52,535 nucleotides of DNA from Paenibacillus contaminans (GCF_003285015.1 NZ_QMFB01000048.1:1-52535), one strand, 5' to 3'. Counted from the stretch's first letter, positions 1 through 8,973 are shown. A program made the numbers and translations. The notes: generated by a model from the letters alone, not told the origin.

Positions 1-27
1 GAGTATCGCCTCAAAAGCGACTTTTAT

Positions 28-57
28 ACTATAACACATTGTTCTTTCTCATTGCAA
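28..57 (-). promoter_or_regulatory. rrn-type promoter P2, reading left out of the window
   Basis: On the minus strand there is a -35 TTGCAA (52-57), an 18-nt spacer and a -10 TATAGT (28-33). An A-rich run just upstream (about 60-70) resembles an UP element. Nothing between it and the left edge is coding. Position just past lysS matches the Bacillus arrangement in which an rRNA operon follows lysS; that it drives rRNA is inference, because the rRNA itself is outside the window. Confidence 0.6.
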
Positions 58-159
58 GCACTTTTTTCAACCAATTTCGTCCGCCGCCTTACAGACAGCG
101 TTCTAGCGGGCGTCTTGCGCTTGCTTTGTTGCTTGTCCGCCTCAGAAGCGGCAAGAAGT

Positions 160-189
160 AATGTATCACATTCCGCATACCGAATGCAA
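160..189 (-). promoter_or_regulatory. rrn-type promoter P1, tandem with P2
   Basis: On the minus strand there is a -35 TTGCAT (184-189), an 18-nt spacer and a -10 TACATT (160-165). An A/T-rich block (about 190-207) lies directly upstream, as in UP-element promoters. It has the same spacer length and the same GCTTGCA context as the promoter 132 bp downstream. Together they look like the tandem P1/P2 arrangement of Bacillales rRNA operons. Confidence 0.55.
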
Positions 190-228
190 GCTTTTTTATA
201 AAAAAACTTTCCGGAACGAGAAAATCCA

Positions 229-269
229 AAATTAAAGGGCGCCGCATCGCATGCGGCGCCCTTTAATTT
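229..269. terminator. bidirectional intrinsic terminator after lysS
   Basis: A perfect 19-bp stem (229-247 with 251-269) closes on a 3-nt loop. The stem has a GC-rich core and A/T-rich outer ends, so a U-rich tail forms in either direction. It lies 8 bp past the lysS stop codon and separates lysS from the rrn-type promoters. Confidence 0.9.
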
Positions 270-277
270 GTACGATT

Positions 278-1774
278 TTAGTCGATCTGCCGGTCGCGCA
301 TATGCGGGAACAACAGCACGTCGCGAATCGAAGGAGCGTTCGTAAGCAGCATAACGAGGCGGTCGATGCCGATACCGAGCCCTCCCGTTGGCGGCATGCC
401 ATATTCCAAAGCTCGAATGAAATCGTCATCCATCTCATGCGCTTCATCATTGCCGTGTTCCTTCTCGACAAGCTGAGCTTCGAAACGCTCACGTTGATCG
501 ATCGGATCGTTAAGCTCGGTAAACGCATTGGCATGCTCACGCGCCACGATAAACAGCTCGAAACGGTCCGTGAACCGCGGATCCTGATCATTTTTCTTCG
601 CCAGCGGCGAAATTTCCACAGGATGACCTGTAATAAACGTAGGCTGAATAAGCGTACTTTCTACGAATTCCTCAAAGAACGCATTTAAAATATGTCCGAA
701 CGTCCAGTGCGGCTCCACTTTTACTTTATGCTCTTTAGCCAGCTGCCGGGCTTCTTCATCCGTCATATGGCGGCCGAAATCGACGCCCGTCACTTCTTTA
801 ACGGCGTCCACCATCGACACGCGGCGCCATTCCGGCGTCAGATCGACTTGATGCTCGCCGTACGTTATTTTCGTCGTTCCCAGCACTTCCTGCGCAATAT
901 GCGCAATCAAGTGCTCGGTCAAGGACATAATATCTTTATAATCGGCGTACGCTTCGTACAGCTCGATCATCGTAAATTCCGGATTATGACGCGTCGAAAT
1001 GCCTTCGTTCCGATAAACGCGGCCGATTTCGTATACTTTCTCCAGCCCGCCGACAATCAGACGCTTCAAGTGAAGCTCGATCGCGATACGCATATACAGC
1101 TGCATATCAAGCGCGTTGTGATGCGTGATAAACGGACGTGCTGAAGCTCCTCCCGCTATGGCGTGCAGCGTAGGCGTTTCCACCTCCAAATAGCCCTGCC
1201 CATCCAAGTAGCGGCGCATGGATTGAATAATTTTGGAACGCAAAATAAACGACTCCCTCACGTCTTGGCTCATGATCAGATCGACGTAACGCTGGCGGTA
1301 GCGCATTTCTACGTCTTTCAAACCATGAAACTTATCCGGCAGCGGATAGAGCGATTTCGACAGCACTGTGATCGATTTCGCTTTGACGGAAGTTTCGCCC
1401 GTCTGCGTTTTGAAAACCGTTCCGTATACGCCGACGATATCGCCGATATCGAGCATATCGAACGCTTGATATTCCTTTTCGTCAACCGTATCTTTACGGA
1501 CATACAGTTGAATTTTGCCGGAGAGGTCTTGAATGTGAGCGAAAGACGCTTTGCCCATTCCGCGTTTTTGCATAATCCGGCCGGCCAAGCGTACCTCTAC
1601 GTCCAATTCCGCCAATTCCTCTTTGGATTGGCTATCGTAAGCATCTAGGACTTGTTGTGCGGTATGCGAACGTTCGAATTTTTGACCGAAAGGATCGATC
1701 CCGAGCGCCCGCAGCTCGTCCAGCTTGTTACGGCGAATAACCAGCAGTTCGTTTAGTTCCAGTTCTTGACTCAT
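278..1774 (-). CDS. lysS: lysine--tRNA ligase, class II (LysS)
   Basis: Charges tRNA-Lys with lysine in the cytoplasm. The protein is 498 residues, normal for the family. An N-terminal OB-fold anticodon-binding domain (about 60-150) precedes a class II catalytic core. Motif 2 is visible as YRNEGISTRHNPEFT and motif 3 as GGLGIGIDRLVMLL near residue 465. The ORF stays open 45 codons further upstream, but the ATG at 1774 is chosen because it follows an AGGAG site at 7-8 nt and matches family N-termini (MSQELELNELL). It follows greA and dusB in the same direction and ends at a strong terminator. Confidence 0.96.
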   Translation of the reverse strand: MSQELELNELLVIRRNKLDELRALGIDPFGQKFERSHTAQQVLDAYDSQSKEELAELDVEVRLAGRIMQKRGMGKASFAHIQDLSGKIQLYVRKDTVDEKEYQAFDMLDIGDIVGVYGTVFKTQTGETSVKAKSITVLSKSLYPLPDKFHGLKDVEMRYRQRYVDLIMSQDVRESFILRSKIIQSMRRYLDGQGYLEVETPTLHAIAGGASARPFITHHNALDMQLYMRIAIELHLKRLIVGGLEKVYEIGRVYRNEGISTRHNPEFTMIELYEAYADYKDIMSLTEHLIAHIAQEVLGTTKITYGEHQVDLTPEWRRVSMVDAVKEVTGVDFGRHMTDEEARQLAKEHKVKVEPHWTFGHILNAFFEEFVESTLIQPTFITGHPVEISPLAKKNDQDPRFTDRFELFIVAREHANAFTELNDPIDQRERFEAQLVEKEHGNDEAHEMDDDFIRALEYGMPPTGGLGIGIDRLVMLLTNAPSIRDVLLFPHMRDRQID

Positions 1775-1972
1775 GTTATCATCTCCTAGAAAAGTGTTGC
1801 ATAAACGCAAATGTATACACGATCTGTAATATGGCGTTATAAGCATACCATATCCGGATATTCCGGGGCTAACCAATTCCCTCCACATAATGAATACGCT
1901 AAGCGACACCCGCGTCCGCCGTGCAAAATAGACGCTTTGTTAGCGCTTCGCCATATACATTCCAATAAACAG

Positions 1973-1995
1973 AAAAAGCTTCCGTTGGAAGCTTT
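1973..1995 (-). terminator. intrinsic terminator after greA
   Basis: A 9-bp perfect stem (1975-1983 with 1987-1995) has a 3-nt loop, and on the minus strand is followed by TTTTTCTG. It lies about 30 bp past the greA stop. The remaining 200 bp up to lysS must hold the lysS promoter, but I see no clean one. Confidence 0.8.
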
Positions 1996-2027
1996 CCATG
2001 GTCGAGGAGCGCTATTGCTCCGGCAGT

Positions 2028-2504
2028 TTATTTCTTAATATCGATAATCTGATATTGAATAATGCCCGCTGGAACGTTCACATCTACCGTAGAGCCTTTC
2101 TGCTTGCCGAGAATGGCTTTTCCGACCGGGCTTTCGTTCGATATTTTATTATGCAGAGGATCCGATTCGGCCGTACCCACGATATTGTACTCGACAGTAT
2201 CGCCGAACTCGAGATCCTTCAGCGTTACGATCGAACCGATGCTTACGGTGTTGGTATCCACTTCGTCGTTATTGATAATCCGCGCGTTGCGGAGCATTTT
2301 CTCAAGCGTAATGATGCGTCCCTCGATAAAAGCCTGCTCGTTCTTCGCATCTTCGTACTCCGAGTTTTCGCTGATATCGCCGTATCCGATGGCAACTTTA
2401 ATCCGTTCCGCCACTTCCCGGCGCTTCACCGATTTAAGGTTTTCAAGCTCTTCCTCCAGCCTCTTCAGGCCTTCCTGCGTCAGGATCACTTCTTTTTCTG
2501 ACAT
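2028..2504 (-). CDS. greA: transcription elongation factor GreA
   Basis: Binds the secondary channel of RNA polymerase and stimulates cleavage of backtracked RNA. The protein is 158 residues, the usual length. An N-terminal coiled coil (about 1-75) carries the acidic tip (DISENSEYEDAKNEQAF), and a C-terminal FKBP-like domain ends with SPVGKAILGKQKGSTV. The ATG at 2504 follows an AGGGGA site; upstream codons in frame are not GreA-like. It has its own promoter (2676-2704) and terminator, so it is probably a single-gene unit between dusB and lysS. Confidence 0.95.
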   Translation of the reverse strand: MSEKEVILTQEGLKRLEEELENLKSVKRREVAERIKVAIGYGDISENSEYEDAKNEQAFIEGRIITLEKMLRNARIINNDEVDTNTVSIGSIVTLKDLEFGDTVEYNIVGTAESDPLHNKISNESPVGKAILGKQKGSTVDVNVPAGIIQYQIIDIKK

Positions 2505-2675
2505 TGCTTCATATCCCCTGTCATGTGATAGATTGTTCGCGGTGAACACCCGCCGGAAAGGCTCGGTTCGCAAACTCACGAAAGGCTAAGACGTACGGTA
2601 TTTCGTGCCGTCATATTCAATATATTACTCACACGAAGTATGATGACTTCATGTTGCCGGTTCGGTTATTGACTG

Positions 2676-2704
2676 ATTATATTGCAATGACCCCCAAATG
2701 TCAA
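2676..2704 (-). promoter_or_regulatory. consensus sigma-A promoter for greA
   Basis: On the minus strand there is TTGACA (2699-2704), a 17-nt spacer and TATAAT (2676-2681), a perfect consensus. The predicted start near 2669 leaves a leader of about 165 nt before greA. The 359-bp gap between greA and dusB (2505-2863) holds this promoter and one candidate small ORF; I see no other feature in it. Confidence 0.88.
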
Positions 2705-2838
2705 TCACAGGGAATTGCTCGGAATTCTACCGTCAATACACGCAAAACCCGCGTTAAACCAAGCATAACCGCCTGCACTCCCACCATACCTGCCATCGAA
2801 AACACGAACCCGCCGTATTCACGACAGATGAACGGCAA
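2701..2838 (-). CDS. candidate small hydrophobic protein, 45 aa
   Basis: An open frame of 46 codons starts at TTG (2836-2838) or at an internal ATG (2794-2796). It would encode a small protein with a hydrophobic centre (FSMAGMVGVQAVMLGL) and a basic tail. It lies between dusB and greA in the same direction, and its stop overlaps the -35 of the greA promoter. No strong ribosome binding site sits at a normal distance, so this may be chance. I do not recognise a family. Confidence 0.25.
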   Translation of the reverse strand: MPFICREYGGFVFSMAGMVGVQAVMLGLTRVLRVLTVEFRAIPCD

Positions 2839-2863
2839 TCAAGCGGCTATGCCTTCTTCAATA

Positions 2864-3889
2864 TCAATGAACCGCAGCTTCATTACTGCCGTTCTCCAAC
2901 GGCGCCTCGCCGGACGCGGTAGCAAGCTGATCCACATATTGCTCAAGGAGCTCGACCAGGATATCCCGTTTCGTCAGCTCCATGATTGCGTCTTTGACGC
3001 GGGCCGCGCCAGGCAGACCTTTAAGATACCACGCCATATGCTTGCGCATTTCTTTAACGGCCGTATTCTCGCCTTTAAGCGCGATCAACCGGTCCATATG
3101 CAATACGGCTATGCGAATCTTCTCTTCGGGCGTAGGATCGGACGGCAGCTCGCCGCCGGTCAGGTATTGGACCGTGCGATACAGCATCCAAGGGTTGCCC
3201 AGCGCGCCCCGGCCGATCATGACGCCGTCGCAGCCGGTATGGTCCAGCATCCGTTTGGCATCCTCGGGCGAAAAAACATCGCCGTTCCCGATAACCGGTA
3301 TCGACACGGACTCTTTAACTTCTTTAATAATATCCCAATTAGCGGTCCCGGTATACATTTGCACCCTCGTGCGCCCGTGGACGGATACGGCTGAACCTCC
3401 GCCGTTCTCAACCGCTTTGGCGTTCTGAACCGCGTAAACATGCTCGTCGTCCCAGCCGATACGCATTTTAACGGTGACCGGCTTGCTGACGGACTTCACG
3501 ACAGTCGTAATCATGCTTTCGATCTTACCGGGATCGAGCAGCCAGCGGGCGCCGGCGTCGCATTTGGTGATTTTGGGAACGGGACAACCCATATTGATAT
3601 CGATAATGTCCGCGTTCGTTTGCTGGTCGACGACTTTAGCCGCTTCCACCAGCGTTTCCGTATCGCCGCCGAAAATTTGCAAGCTAAGCGGCTTCTCGCG
3701 CTCATCGACGAAAAGCATTTCCCTCGTCCGGGCATTCCCGTGCACGATCGCTTTATCGCTCACCATTTCCGCGCAGACAAGTCCGGTCCCGAACTCTTTG
3801 GCGATGAGCCGGAAGGCCGGATTGCATACGCCGGCCATCGGCGCAAGCACGACTTTGTTCTTGGCAACGATGTTTCCGATTTTAAGCAT
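2864..3889 (-). CDS. dusB: tRNA-dihydrouridine synthase DusB
   Basis: FMN- and NADPH-dependent reduction of uridines to dihydrouridine in tRNA. The protein is 341 residues. The TIM-barrel N-terminus carries APMAGVCNPAFR; the family motif DINMGCPVPKI places the active-site cysteine at residue 102. The barrel continues through VKMRIGWD and GNGDVFSPEDA to the phosphate-binding GVMIGRGALGNPW. A helical tRNA-binding C-terminus follows. Gene order folK, small HTH gene, dusB matches B. subtilis yazB-dusB (yacF). The start at 3889 gives a complete barrel. Confidence 0.94.
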   Translation of the reverse strand: MLKIGNIVAKNKVVLAPMAGVCNPAFRLIAKEFGTGLVCAEMVSDKAIVHGNARTREMLFVDEREKPLSLQIFGGDTETLVEAAKVVDQQTNADIIDINMGCPVPKITKCDAGARWLLDPGKIESMITTVVKSVSKPVTVKMRIGWDDEHVYAVQNAKAVENGGGSAVSVHGRTRVQMYTGTANWDIIKEVKESVSIPVIGNGDVFSPEDAKRMLDHTGCDGVMIGRGALGNPWMLYRTVQYLTGGELPSDPTPEEKIRIAVLHMDRLIALKGENTAVKEMRKHMAWYLKGLPGAARVKDAIMELTKRDILVELLEQYVDQLATASGEAPLENGSNEAAVH

Positions 3890-3916
3890 GTTTTATGCTC
3901 CCTGCTGTTCTTAATA

Positions 3917-4129
3917 TTAAGGGGCCGCCAGTTCTTCCACGGCAACGCCAAGCGTGTCCGCGATTCGCTGAATCGTTCGGGCGTCCGCCTTGCGGGTTCC
4001 CCTTTCGATGGAGCCGACTATGGCGACCGAAACGCCGAGCTTATCGGCAAGTTCCGTCTGGGTATAGCCTTTCAGCTTGCGAAAAGCCCTTATACGCTGA
4101 GCTAATTGTTCGTTAAGCCGGTATTCCAT
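3917..4129 (-). CDS. yazB: small XRE-family HTH protein (YazB-like)
   Basis: A 70-residue protein that is essentially one Cro/CI-type helix-turn-helix (about 10-65: AQRIRAFRKLKGYTQTELADKL, then SIERGTRKADARTIQRIA). It has no other domain, so if it regulates it does so as a small DNA-binding dimer; targets are unknown. Its start overlaps the 3' end of folK by 28 bp, with a GGAAGG site inside folK, so the two are translationally linked. The same small gene sits at the same place in B. subtilis. The symbol rests on synteny and size. Confidence 0.85.
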   Translation of the reverse strand: MEYRLNEQLAQRIRAFRKLKGYTQTELADKLGVSVAIVGSIERGTRKADARTIQRIADTLGVAVEELAAP

Positions 4130-4626
4130 CTCGTTACGCCTTCCTTTCCTTCCAACCCGTCCAGGTAAGCGGAAAGCGGCTCTTCCAATCCCGGCACAGC
4201 CGCTTCTTCCAGCACATCCAGCAGCGGCACGAGAACGAAAGCGCGTTCCAGCATACGCGGATGCGGGACGATCAATTCCGGTTCCGTCAACACTTCGCTT
4301 CCGAAAAGCAGCAAATCCAGGTCAATCGTCCGGGGCCCGAAACGAATATCTCTTGTACGTCCAAGCTTAAGCTCCGCATCAAGCATGGCGCCGAGCAGTT
4401 CGCCGGCCTTCATATCGGTCCGAACGGCTGCCACCGCGTTAAGAAATGCAGGCTGATCCAAATAACCGACGGGCTCCGTTTCGTAGATGGACGATAAGCG
4501 GAGAACCTGTATGCGCGGATGTTCGCCCAGCATTTGAAGCGCGCTCTGCAAATGCTTTTCGCGATCGCCCATATTGGAACCGAGCGCGATGAAAGCGAGA
4601 ACCCCGCTGTTTGCGACAACGTTCAT
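4102..4626 (-). CDS. folK: HPPK, 6-hydroxymethyl-dihydropterin pyrophosphokinase
   Basis: Transfers pyrophosphate from ATP to 6-hydroxymethyl-7,8-dihydropterin, the step before dihydropteroate synthase. The protein is 174 residues. The family signatures are the N-terminal FIALGSNMGDREKHL and the ATP/Mg-binding GPRTIDLDLLLFG. It lies 3 bp downstream of folB in the pabB-pabA-pabC-folP-folB-folK run, so expression is likely coupled. Confidence 0.95.
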   Translation of the reverse strand: MNVVANSGVLAFIALGSNMGDREKHLQSALQMLGEHPRIQVLRLSSIYETEPVGYLDQPAFLNAVAAVRTDMKAGELLGAMLDAELKLGRTRDIRFGPRTIDLDLLLFGSEVLTEPELIVPHPRMLERAFVLVPLLDVLEEAAVPGLEEPLSAYLDGLEGKEGVTRWNTGLTNN

Positions 4627-4629
4627 GCT

Positions 4630-4992
4630 TTACGCCCGCTTTCTGTGAATTTCAACAGTGACGCCTTCAAAAATAACGGCAAAAGGCGGATGCGGCTTGA
4701 TGACCCGCACTGTAATTTCGTTGATACTAGTATAAGTTTGCAAAAGCGTCGATGCAACTCGCTCGGCTACGGCCTCGATCAGCTTGAACGGTTTGCCTTC
4801 GACAATCGATTTCACAATCTCGAAAACATCCGCATAATTGACGGTTTGCTCCAAATCGTCGTTAATGCCTGCAGCCTCCAAAGGCAGGAACAGCTCCACA
4901 TCTACGTAATACCGTTGACCGAGTTTATTCTCCTCGGCAAATACGCCGTGATAGCCAAAAAACTCCATTCGTGTGAGTACGATCTTATCCAT
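4630..4992 (-). CDS. folB: dihydroneopterin aldolase
   Basis: Converts 7,8-dihydroneopterin to 6-hydroxymethyl-dihydropterin and glycolaldehyde. At 120 residues it has the standard length. The N-terminus (MEFFGYHGVFAEENKLGQRYYVDVEL) holds the conserved GxxxxE region, and TVNYADVFEIV matches the substrate-binding loop. It lies between folP and folK with very short gaps. Confidence 0.95.
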   Translation of the reverse strand: MDKIVLTRMEFFGYHGVFAEENKLGQRYYVDVELFLPLEAAGINDDLEQTVNYADVFEIVKSIVEGKPFKLIEAVAERVASTLLQTYTSINEITVRVIKPHPPFAVIFEGVTVEIHRKRA

Positions 4993-5018
4993 TATTCCCC
5001 CGCCCTTCTTCAGTCAAT

Positions 5019-5855
5019 TTACGCATTCGGATTGCGCGCATGAACGATCGCCTCCGTCATCGCCGCCACCCGCTTCATCTGCTTCACATCATGGACGCGG
5101 ATGATTTGGCAGCCTTGCGCGATCCCGATCGCCACGGTTGCGCTTGTTCCTTCCACAACATCCTCGGCAGGCAGCTGCAGCGTGCGTTGAATGAAGCTTT
5201 TACGGGAGGTCCCGAGCAGTACAGGGTATCCCAGAGCGACGATACCGTTCAAATGATTCATCAAGTACAGGTTATGTTCGTAGTTTTTGGCAAAACCGAT
5301 GCCCGGATCGAGAATGATCCGTTCGGCGCGAACGCCTGACGCAAGCGCAAGCCTGACGCTTTCCTGCAAATCGGCGATGACGTCCGGCACGAATGCGCCG
5401 TAATTCATATCGGTCCGGTTATGCATAAGAATGACGGGACAATCGTATTCCGCCGCAATTCGGGCCATCGCCGGGCTGTCTTTAAAGCCCCATATATCGT
5501 TAATGATATGCGCGCCTGCCTCAAGACTGCGCTTCGCCACCTCAGGCTTGTACGTATCGACGGAAATCGGCACGCCTACCGCTTCACGTAGCGCTTCGAT
5601 TACGGGCAGCACCCGCCGGAGTTCTTCTTCAAGCGATACTTTCTCCGCTCCCGGACGAGTCGATTCGCCCCCAATATCGATGATGTCCGCACCTTCCGCA
5701 ACCATTTGGCGCGCTCTTTCGATCGCCTTCTCCGTAGACGCGTAGCTTCCTCCGTCGGAGAACGAATCGGGTGTCATATTTAAAATGCCCATGATGAGCG
5801 TCTTTTCGCCTAATGTAAGAGACAGCTCCCGGCAAGCCATCGTTCGTGTCGTCAT
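5019..5855 (-). CDS. folP: dihydropteroate synthase
   Basis: Condenses p-aminobenzoate with 6-hydroxymethyl-dihydropterin pyrophosphate; the sulfonamide target. The protein is 278 residues. Both family signatures are present: GILNMTPDSFSDGG and DIGGESTRPGA, plus the C-terminal GTSRKSF. The ATG at 5855 is preferred because GGAGGG lies 5 nt upstream; an in-frame GTG at 5870 overlaps that site. It is called sul in B. subtilis, in the same operon position between pabC and folB. Confidence 0.95.
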   Translation of the reverse strand: MTTRTMACRELSLTLGEKTLIMGILNMTPDSFSDGGSYASTEKAIERARQMVAEGADIIDIGGESTRPGAEKVSLEEELRRVLPVIEALREAVGVPISVDTYKPEVAKRSLEAGAHIINDIWGFKDSPAMARIAAEYDCPVILMHNRTDMNYGAFVPDVIADLQESVRLALASGVRAERIILDPGIGFAKNYEHNLYLMNHLNGIVALGYPVLLGTSRKSFIQRTLQLPAEDVVEGTSATVAIGIAQGCQIIRVHDVKQMKRVAAMTEAIVHARNPNA

Positions 5856-5886
5856 GTCTTCCCTCCGCACAAAATGGAATTCGGGG

Positions 5887-6759
5887 TTATTCCGCGCATA
5901 ACGCCCGGTATTCGTTCAGAAGCAAACGCGCTGCAGGTCCCGGCTTTCCATCGCCGACAATGCGTTCGGCTCCTTGCTTATCGAAAATCGACGTGATCGG
6001 AACGACCTCCTGGATCGAGTTCGTCACAAAACATTCGTCGGCATGGCAAAGATCGTCCCACGTATAGAAGCCTTCCTCCGGCCGTAAGCCTTTTTGCTCC
6101 GCGAGGCGTAAAATACATGAGCGCGTTATTCCCGGTAAAATGCCCGTTTCAATCGAAGGCGTCATGCAGACGCCGCCGCGTACCAGAAATACATTGCTTA
6201 CAATGCCTTCCGCCACATGGCCGCCCCCCGTCAGAAACATCCCCTCGGCACCTGCGGCCCAAGGATAACCGGACATTTCCCGTTTGGCCAGTATGTTGTT
6301 CATGTAGTGAAACGACTTGAAACGCACCGCCCCTTCCGGCGTGTTTCGGGTCAGCTGCAGAAGCTGCAGCTGCTTTCCGCGCTCATACAGCGCTTCATTC
6401 GCCGCAGGCAGCGCTTTAACGTACAATATTTCCGCCGGCTTCCCGTATCGGCCGGCAGGCAGCCCCAGCGCCTCCTCGCCGGCCGAGACCGAAAGCCGGA
6501 AATACCCGTCCGTCAGCCCGTTGTCCGCCAGCAGCCGTTCGACCAAACGGCGGATATGGCCGGCATCGGGACGATAATCGATCCACAGCTCCTGCAAGGC
6601 TTGTTCCAGCCTGGATAAATGCTCATCCAGCATAAACGGCTTGCCGGCATAGGTGCGAAACGTTTCAAAAAAGCCGATTCCATAGAGAAAGCCGTGATCG
6701 TACGCGGAGATCACGGCGTTTCCTTCCTCTATCAATTGTCCGTTGACCGCGATAATCAT
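5887..6759 (-). CDS. pabC: 4-amino-4-deoxychorismate lyase
   Basis: PLP-dependent removal of pyruvate from aminodeoxychorismate to give p-aminobenzoate. The protein is 290 residues, a class IV aminotransferase fold. The N-terminus has the typical YDHGFLYGIGFFETFRTY; the PLP lysine is in RFKSFHYMNNILAKRE; the C-terminal half has EGIVSNVFLV and PGITRSCIL. The start overlaps the pabA stop by 4 bp (ATGA), so the two are translationally coupled. A branched-chain aminotransferase is less likely given the context. Confidence 0.92.
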   Translation of the reverse strand: MIIAVNGQLIEEGNAVISAYDHGFLYGIGFFETFRTYAGKPFMLDEHLSRLEQALQELWIDYRPDAGHIRRLVERLLADNGLTDGYFRLSVSAGEEALGLPAGRYGKPAEILYVKALPAANEALYERGKQLQLLQLTRNTPEGAVRFKSFHYMNNILAKREMSGYPWAAGAEGMFLTGGGHVAEGIVSNVFLVRGGVCMTPSIETGILPGITRSCILRLAEQKGLRPEEGFYTWDDLCHADECFVTNSIQEVVPITSIFDKQGAERIVGDGKPGPAARLLLNEYRALCAE

Positions 6760-7343
6760 GCGTGTGTTCCGCTTCCCGCTTTTAATGCGAGGAAGTTCTT
6801 AAGCAGCGTAAGCCCATGCTCCGAAATGACCGATTCCGGGTGGAATTGAACGCCCTCGATCGGGTACTCCTTATGACGCAGCGCCATAATTTCGCCTTCG
6901 GCCGTTCGTGCGCTCACTTCCAGGCAATCCGGCAGCGTTTCGCTTTTGACGATAAGCGAATGGTAACGAGTCGCCGTGTAAGGGGACGGAATATCGCTGA
7001 AAATGGTTTTGCCGTCGTGGCGGATCTCCGACGTCTTGCCGTGCATCAGACGCTCCGCCCGTATGACTTCGCCGCCGAACGCTTGTCCGATCGATTGATG
7101 CCCGAGGCAAACGCCTAGAATCGGCACTTTACCTTTGAAATGTTCGATCAGCGCCAGGCTGATCCCCGCTTCATTCGGCGTACAAGGCCCCGGCGAAATC
7201 AGGATATGATCCGGCTTCAACGCTTCAATACCGGCTAAATCGATCTCGTCGTTACGGCGAACGACAACCGTTTCTCCGATTTCCCCCAAATACTGAACCA
7301 GGTTATACGTAAACGAGTCGTAATTGTCGATGACTAGAATCAT
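6756..7343 (-). CDS. pabA: aminodeoxychorismate/anthranilate synthase, glutaminase subunit
   Basis: Class I glutamine amidotransferase that supplies ammonia to PabB, and in B. subtilis also to TrpE. The protein is 195 residues. The N-terminus is MILVIDNYDSFTYNLVQYLG; the nucleophile is the Cys in GVCLGHQSIGQAFGG; the His-Glu pair is in VQFHPESV. It overlaps pabB upstream and pabC downstream by 4 bp each. Whether it also serves tryptophan synthesis cannot be told from this window. Confidence 0.93.
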   Translation of the reverse strand: MILVIDNYDSFTYNLVQYLGEIGETVVVRRNDEIDLAGIEALKPDHILISPGPCTPNEAGISLALIEHFKGKVPILGVCLGHQSIGQAFGGEVIRAERLMHGKTSEIRHDGKTIFSDIPSPYTATRYHSLIVKSETLPDCLEVSARTAEGEIMALRHKEYPIEGVQFHPESVISEHGLTLLKNFLALKAGSGTHA

Positions 7344-8929
7344 ATGGTATCCCCCTTTAAGATAGGCGAAGCCGCCTGTTCCTCTGCCTCTGTTTCTTTA
7401 TCGTTCCCGCTATAATGAACGGCCTTCCACAGCGCCTTCGCTTTATTCAGCGATTCGACGTATTCCTTTTCCGGCACGGAATCGATCACGATGCCCGCTC
7501 CCGCTTGCACGTATCCTTTGCCTCCGGCAGCTACGAGCGTTCGTATAAGTATATTTAATTCCATATTGCCGTTGTAGTCAATCCAGCCCATCGACCCGGT
7601 ATATGGCCCCCTGCGGACCGGCTCGAGCTCCTCGATGATCTCCATCGTGCGCACCTTGGGTGCCCCTGTAATCGTTCCGCCAGGAAATGCAGCCGCGGTA
7701 ATGTCGTACACATCCTTGTCCTGCATTCGTTCGCCGCGAATTTCGGAAACGATATGCATGACGTGGGAATAATATTCGATCACCATCAGATCGTCTACCC
7801 GTACGGTGCCGTATTTGGCGATTTTCCCGATGTCGTTCCGTTCGAGATCGACAAGCATAATATGCTCCGCTCTTTCCTTCTCGTCCCATATCAGTTCATC
7901 CGCCAGTTTCCGGTCTTCGGCTTCGTTCATCCCGCGGGGTCTCGTCCCGGCGATCGGACGCGTTCGTACCGTGTCGCCCTCCACCTGCACGAGAAGCTCC
8001 GGCGAGCCGGAAACAAGCTGAAAGCCCGGAGCTCTCAACAAACCCATATAAGGAGACGGATTCAACAGCCTGAGCCATTCGTAGACCGTTTCCGGCTCCG
8101 ACTTCAGCTCCACGCTCTGCCTGACGGACAAGTTGACTTGAAAAACGTCGCCCGCTTCAATATAACGCTGAATGCGCCGAACCGCTTCCATGTATTCATT
8201 TTTGCCGAACGCGCGTTCTACGCCGGGTATGGCTTCCACGTCGATTTGCAGCCGGTCTTGCGCCATTGCCTGTTCGCGTCTTTGCCGCTCTTCTTTGGAT
8301 CCGGGATCGTCATTCACAGCCGCGATATCGCGCCACGCCCGTACCATCCGCTCTGCACGCAACCGAGCTTCCTCATAGGCGGAACGAAGCCGCTCATCGT
8401 CAACGTTCTCGCCGATATGATGGCTCACCGAGCAATATAGCGCATTCTCCTCGTGGTCCAGCACATAAAGTTCATCGAACCGCATCATGTAATAATCGGG
8501 AAGCGGCAAATCGTCGGCAGCCTTGTTCGGCAGCCTTTCGATCGAACGGGCGATGTCATAGCCCAAAAAGCCTACGCAGCCTCCGACAAATTTCGGCAAT
8601 TGCAGAACGCGCGGCGAACGGTACGGCGCCATCCATTCTTTAATAAGCGCAAGCGGATCCCCCTCACGGCGAACGGAAGGCCTCCCGTCGGCCCAGGTTA
8701 CGATAGCTTCGCGGTTTTTGCCGCTGATGACCGACACCGGTGACAGCCCCAAAAAGGAATAACGGCCGCCTTTTCCACTTTCAAGCAAAACCGACGACTC
8801 CGATGCCATTTGCCATGCGCGTTCCCAGGACAACAGACGGGATTCCGGCAAGGTTGTTTGAAATACCATAGGAAGAACGGTATACGTTCGGGCCCAGTCC
8901 TTCCATTGATCGAACGAAGTGACAATCAC
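7340..8929 (-). CDS. pabB: aminodeoxychorismate synthase component I
   Basis: Aminates chorismate with ammonia from PabA, the first step of p-aminobenzoate synthesis. The protein is 529 residues. An N-terminal anthranilate-synthase-I-type domain precedes the chorismate-binding domain (about 250-510), which carries SGSPELLV, TRPIAGTRPRG and the family motif FPGGTITGAPKVRTMEII. The GTG at 8929 is used because GGAGG lies 7 nt upstream. Sequence alone barely separates PabB from TrpE; the pab/fol operon decides it. Confidence 0.9.
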   Translation of the reverse strand: MIVTSFDQWKDWARTYTVLPMVFQTTLPESRLLSWERAWQMASESSVLLESGKGGRYSFLGLSPVSVISGKNREAIVTWADGRPSVRREGDPLALIKEWMAPYRSPRVLQLPKFVGGCVGFLGYDIARSIERLPNKAADDLPLPDYYMMRFDELYVLDHEENALYCSVSHHIGENVDDERLRSAYEEARLRAERMVRAWRDIAAVNDDPGSKEERQRREQAMAQDRLQIDVEAIPGVERAFGKNEYMEAVRRIQRYIEAGDVFQVNLSVRQSVELKSEPETVYEWLRLLNPSPYMGLLRAPGFQLVSGSPELLVQVEGDTVRTRPIAGTRPRGMNEAEDRKLADELIWDEKERAEHIMLVDLERNDIGKIAKYGTVRVDDLMVIEYYSHVMHIVSEIRGERMQDKDVYDITAAAFPGGTITGAPKVRTMEIIEELEPVRRGPYTGSMGWIDYNGNMELNILIRTLVAAGGKGYVQAGAGIVIDSVPEKEYVESLNKAKALWKAVHYSGNDKETEAEEQAASPILKGDTI

Positions 8930-8973
8930 AAGGGTACCTCCCTATACTTCAAACGAGGCTTACAATTTCATTA

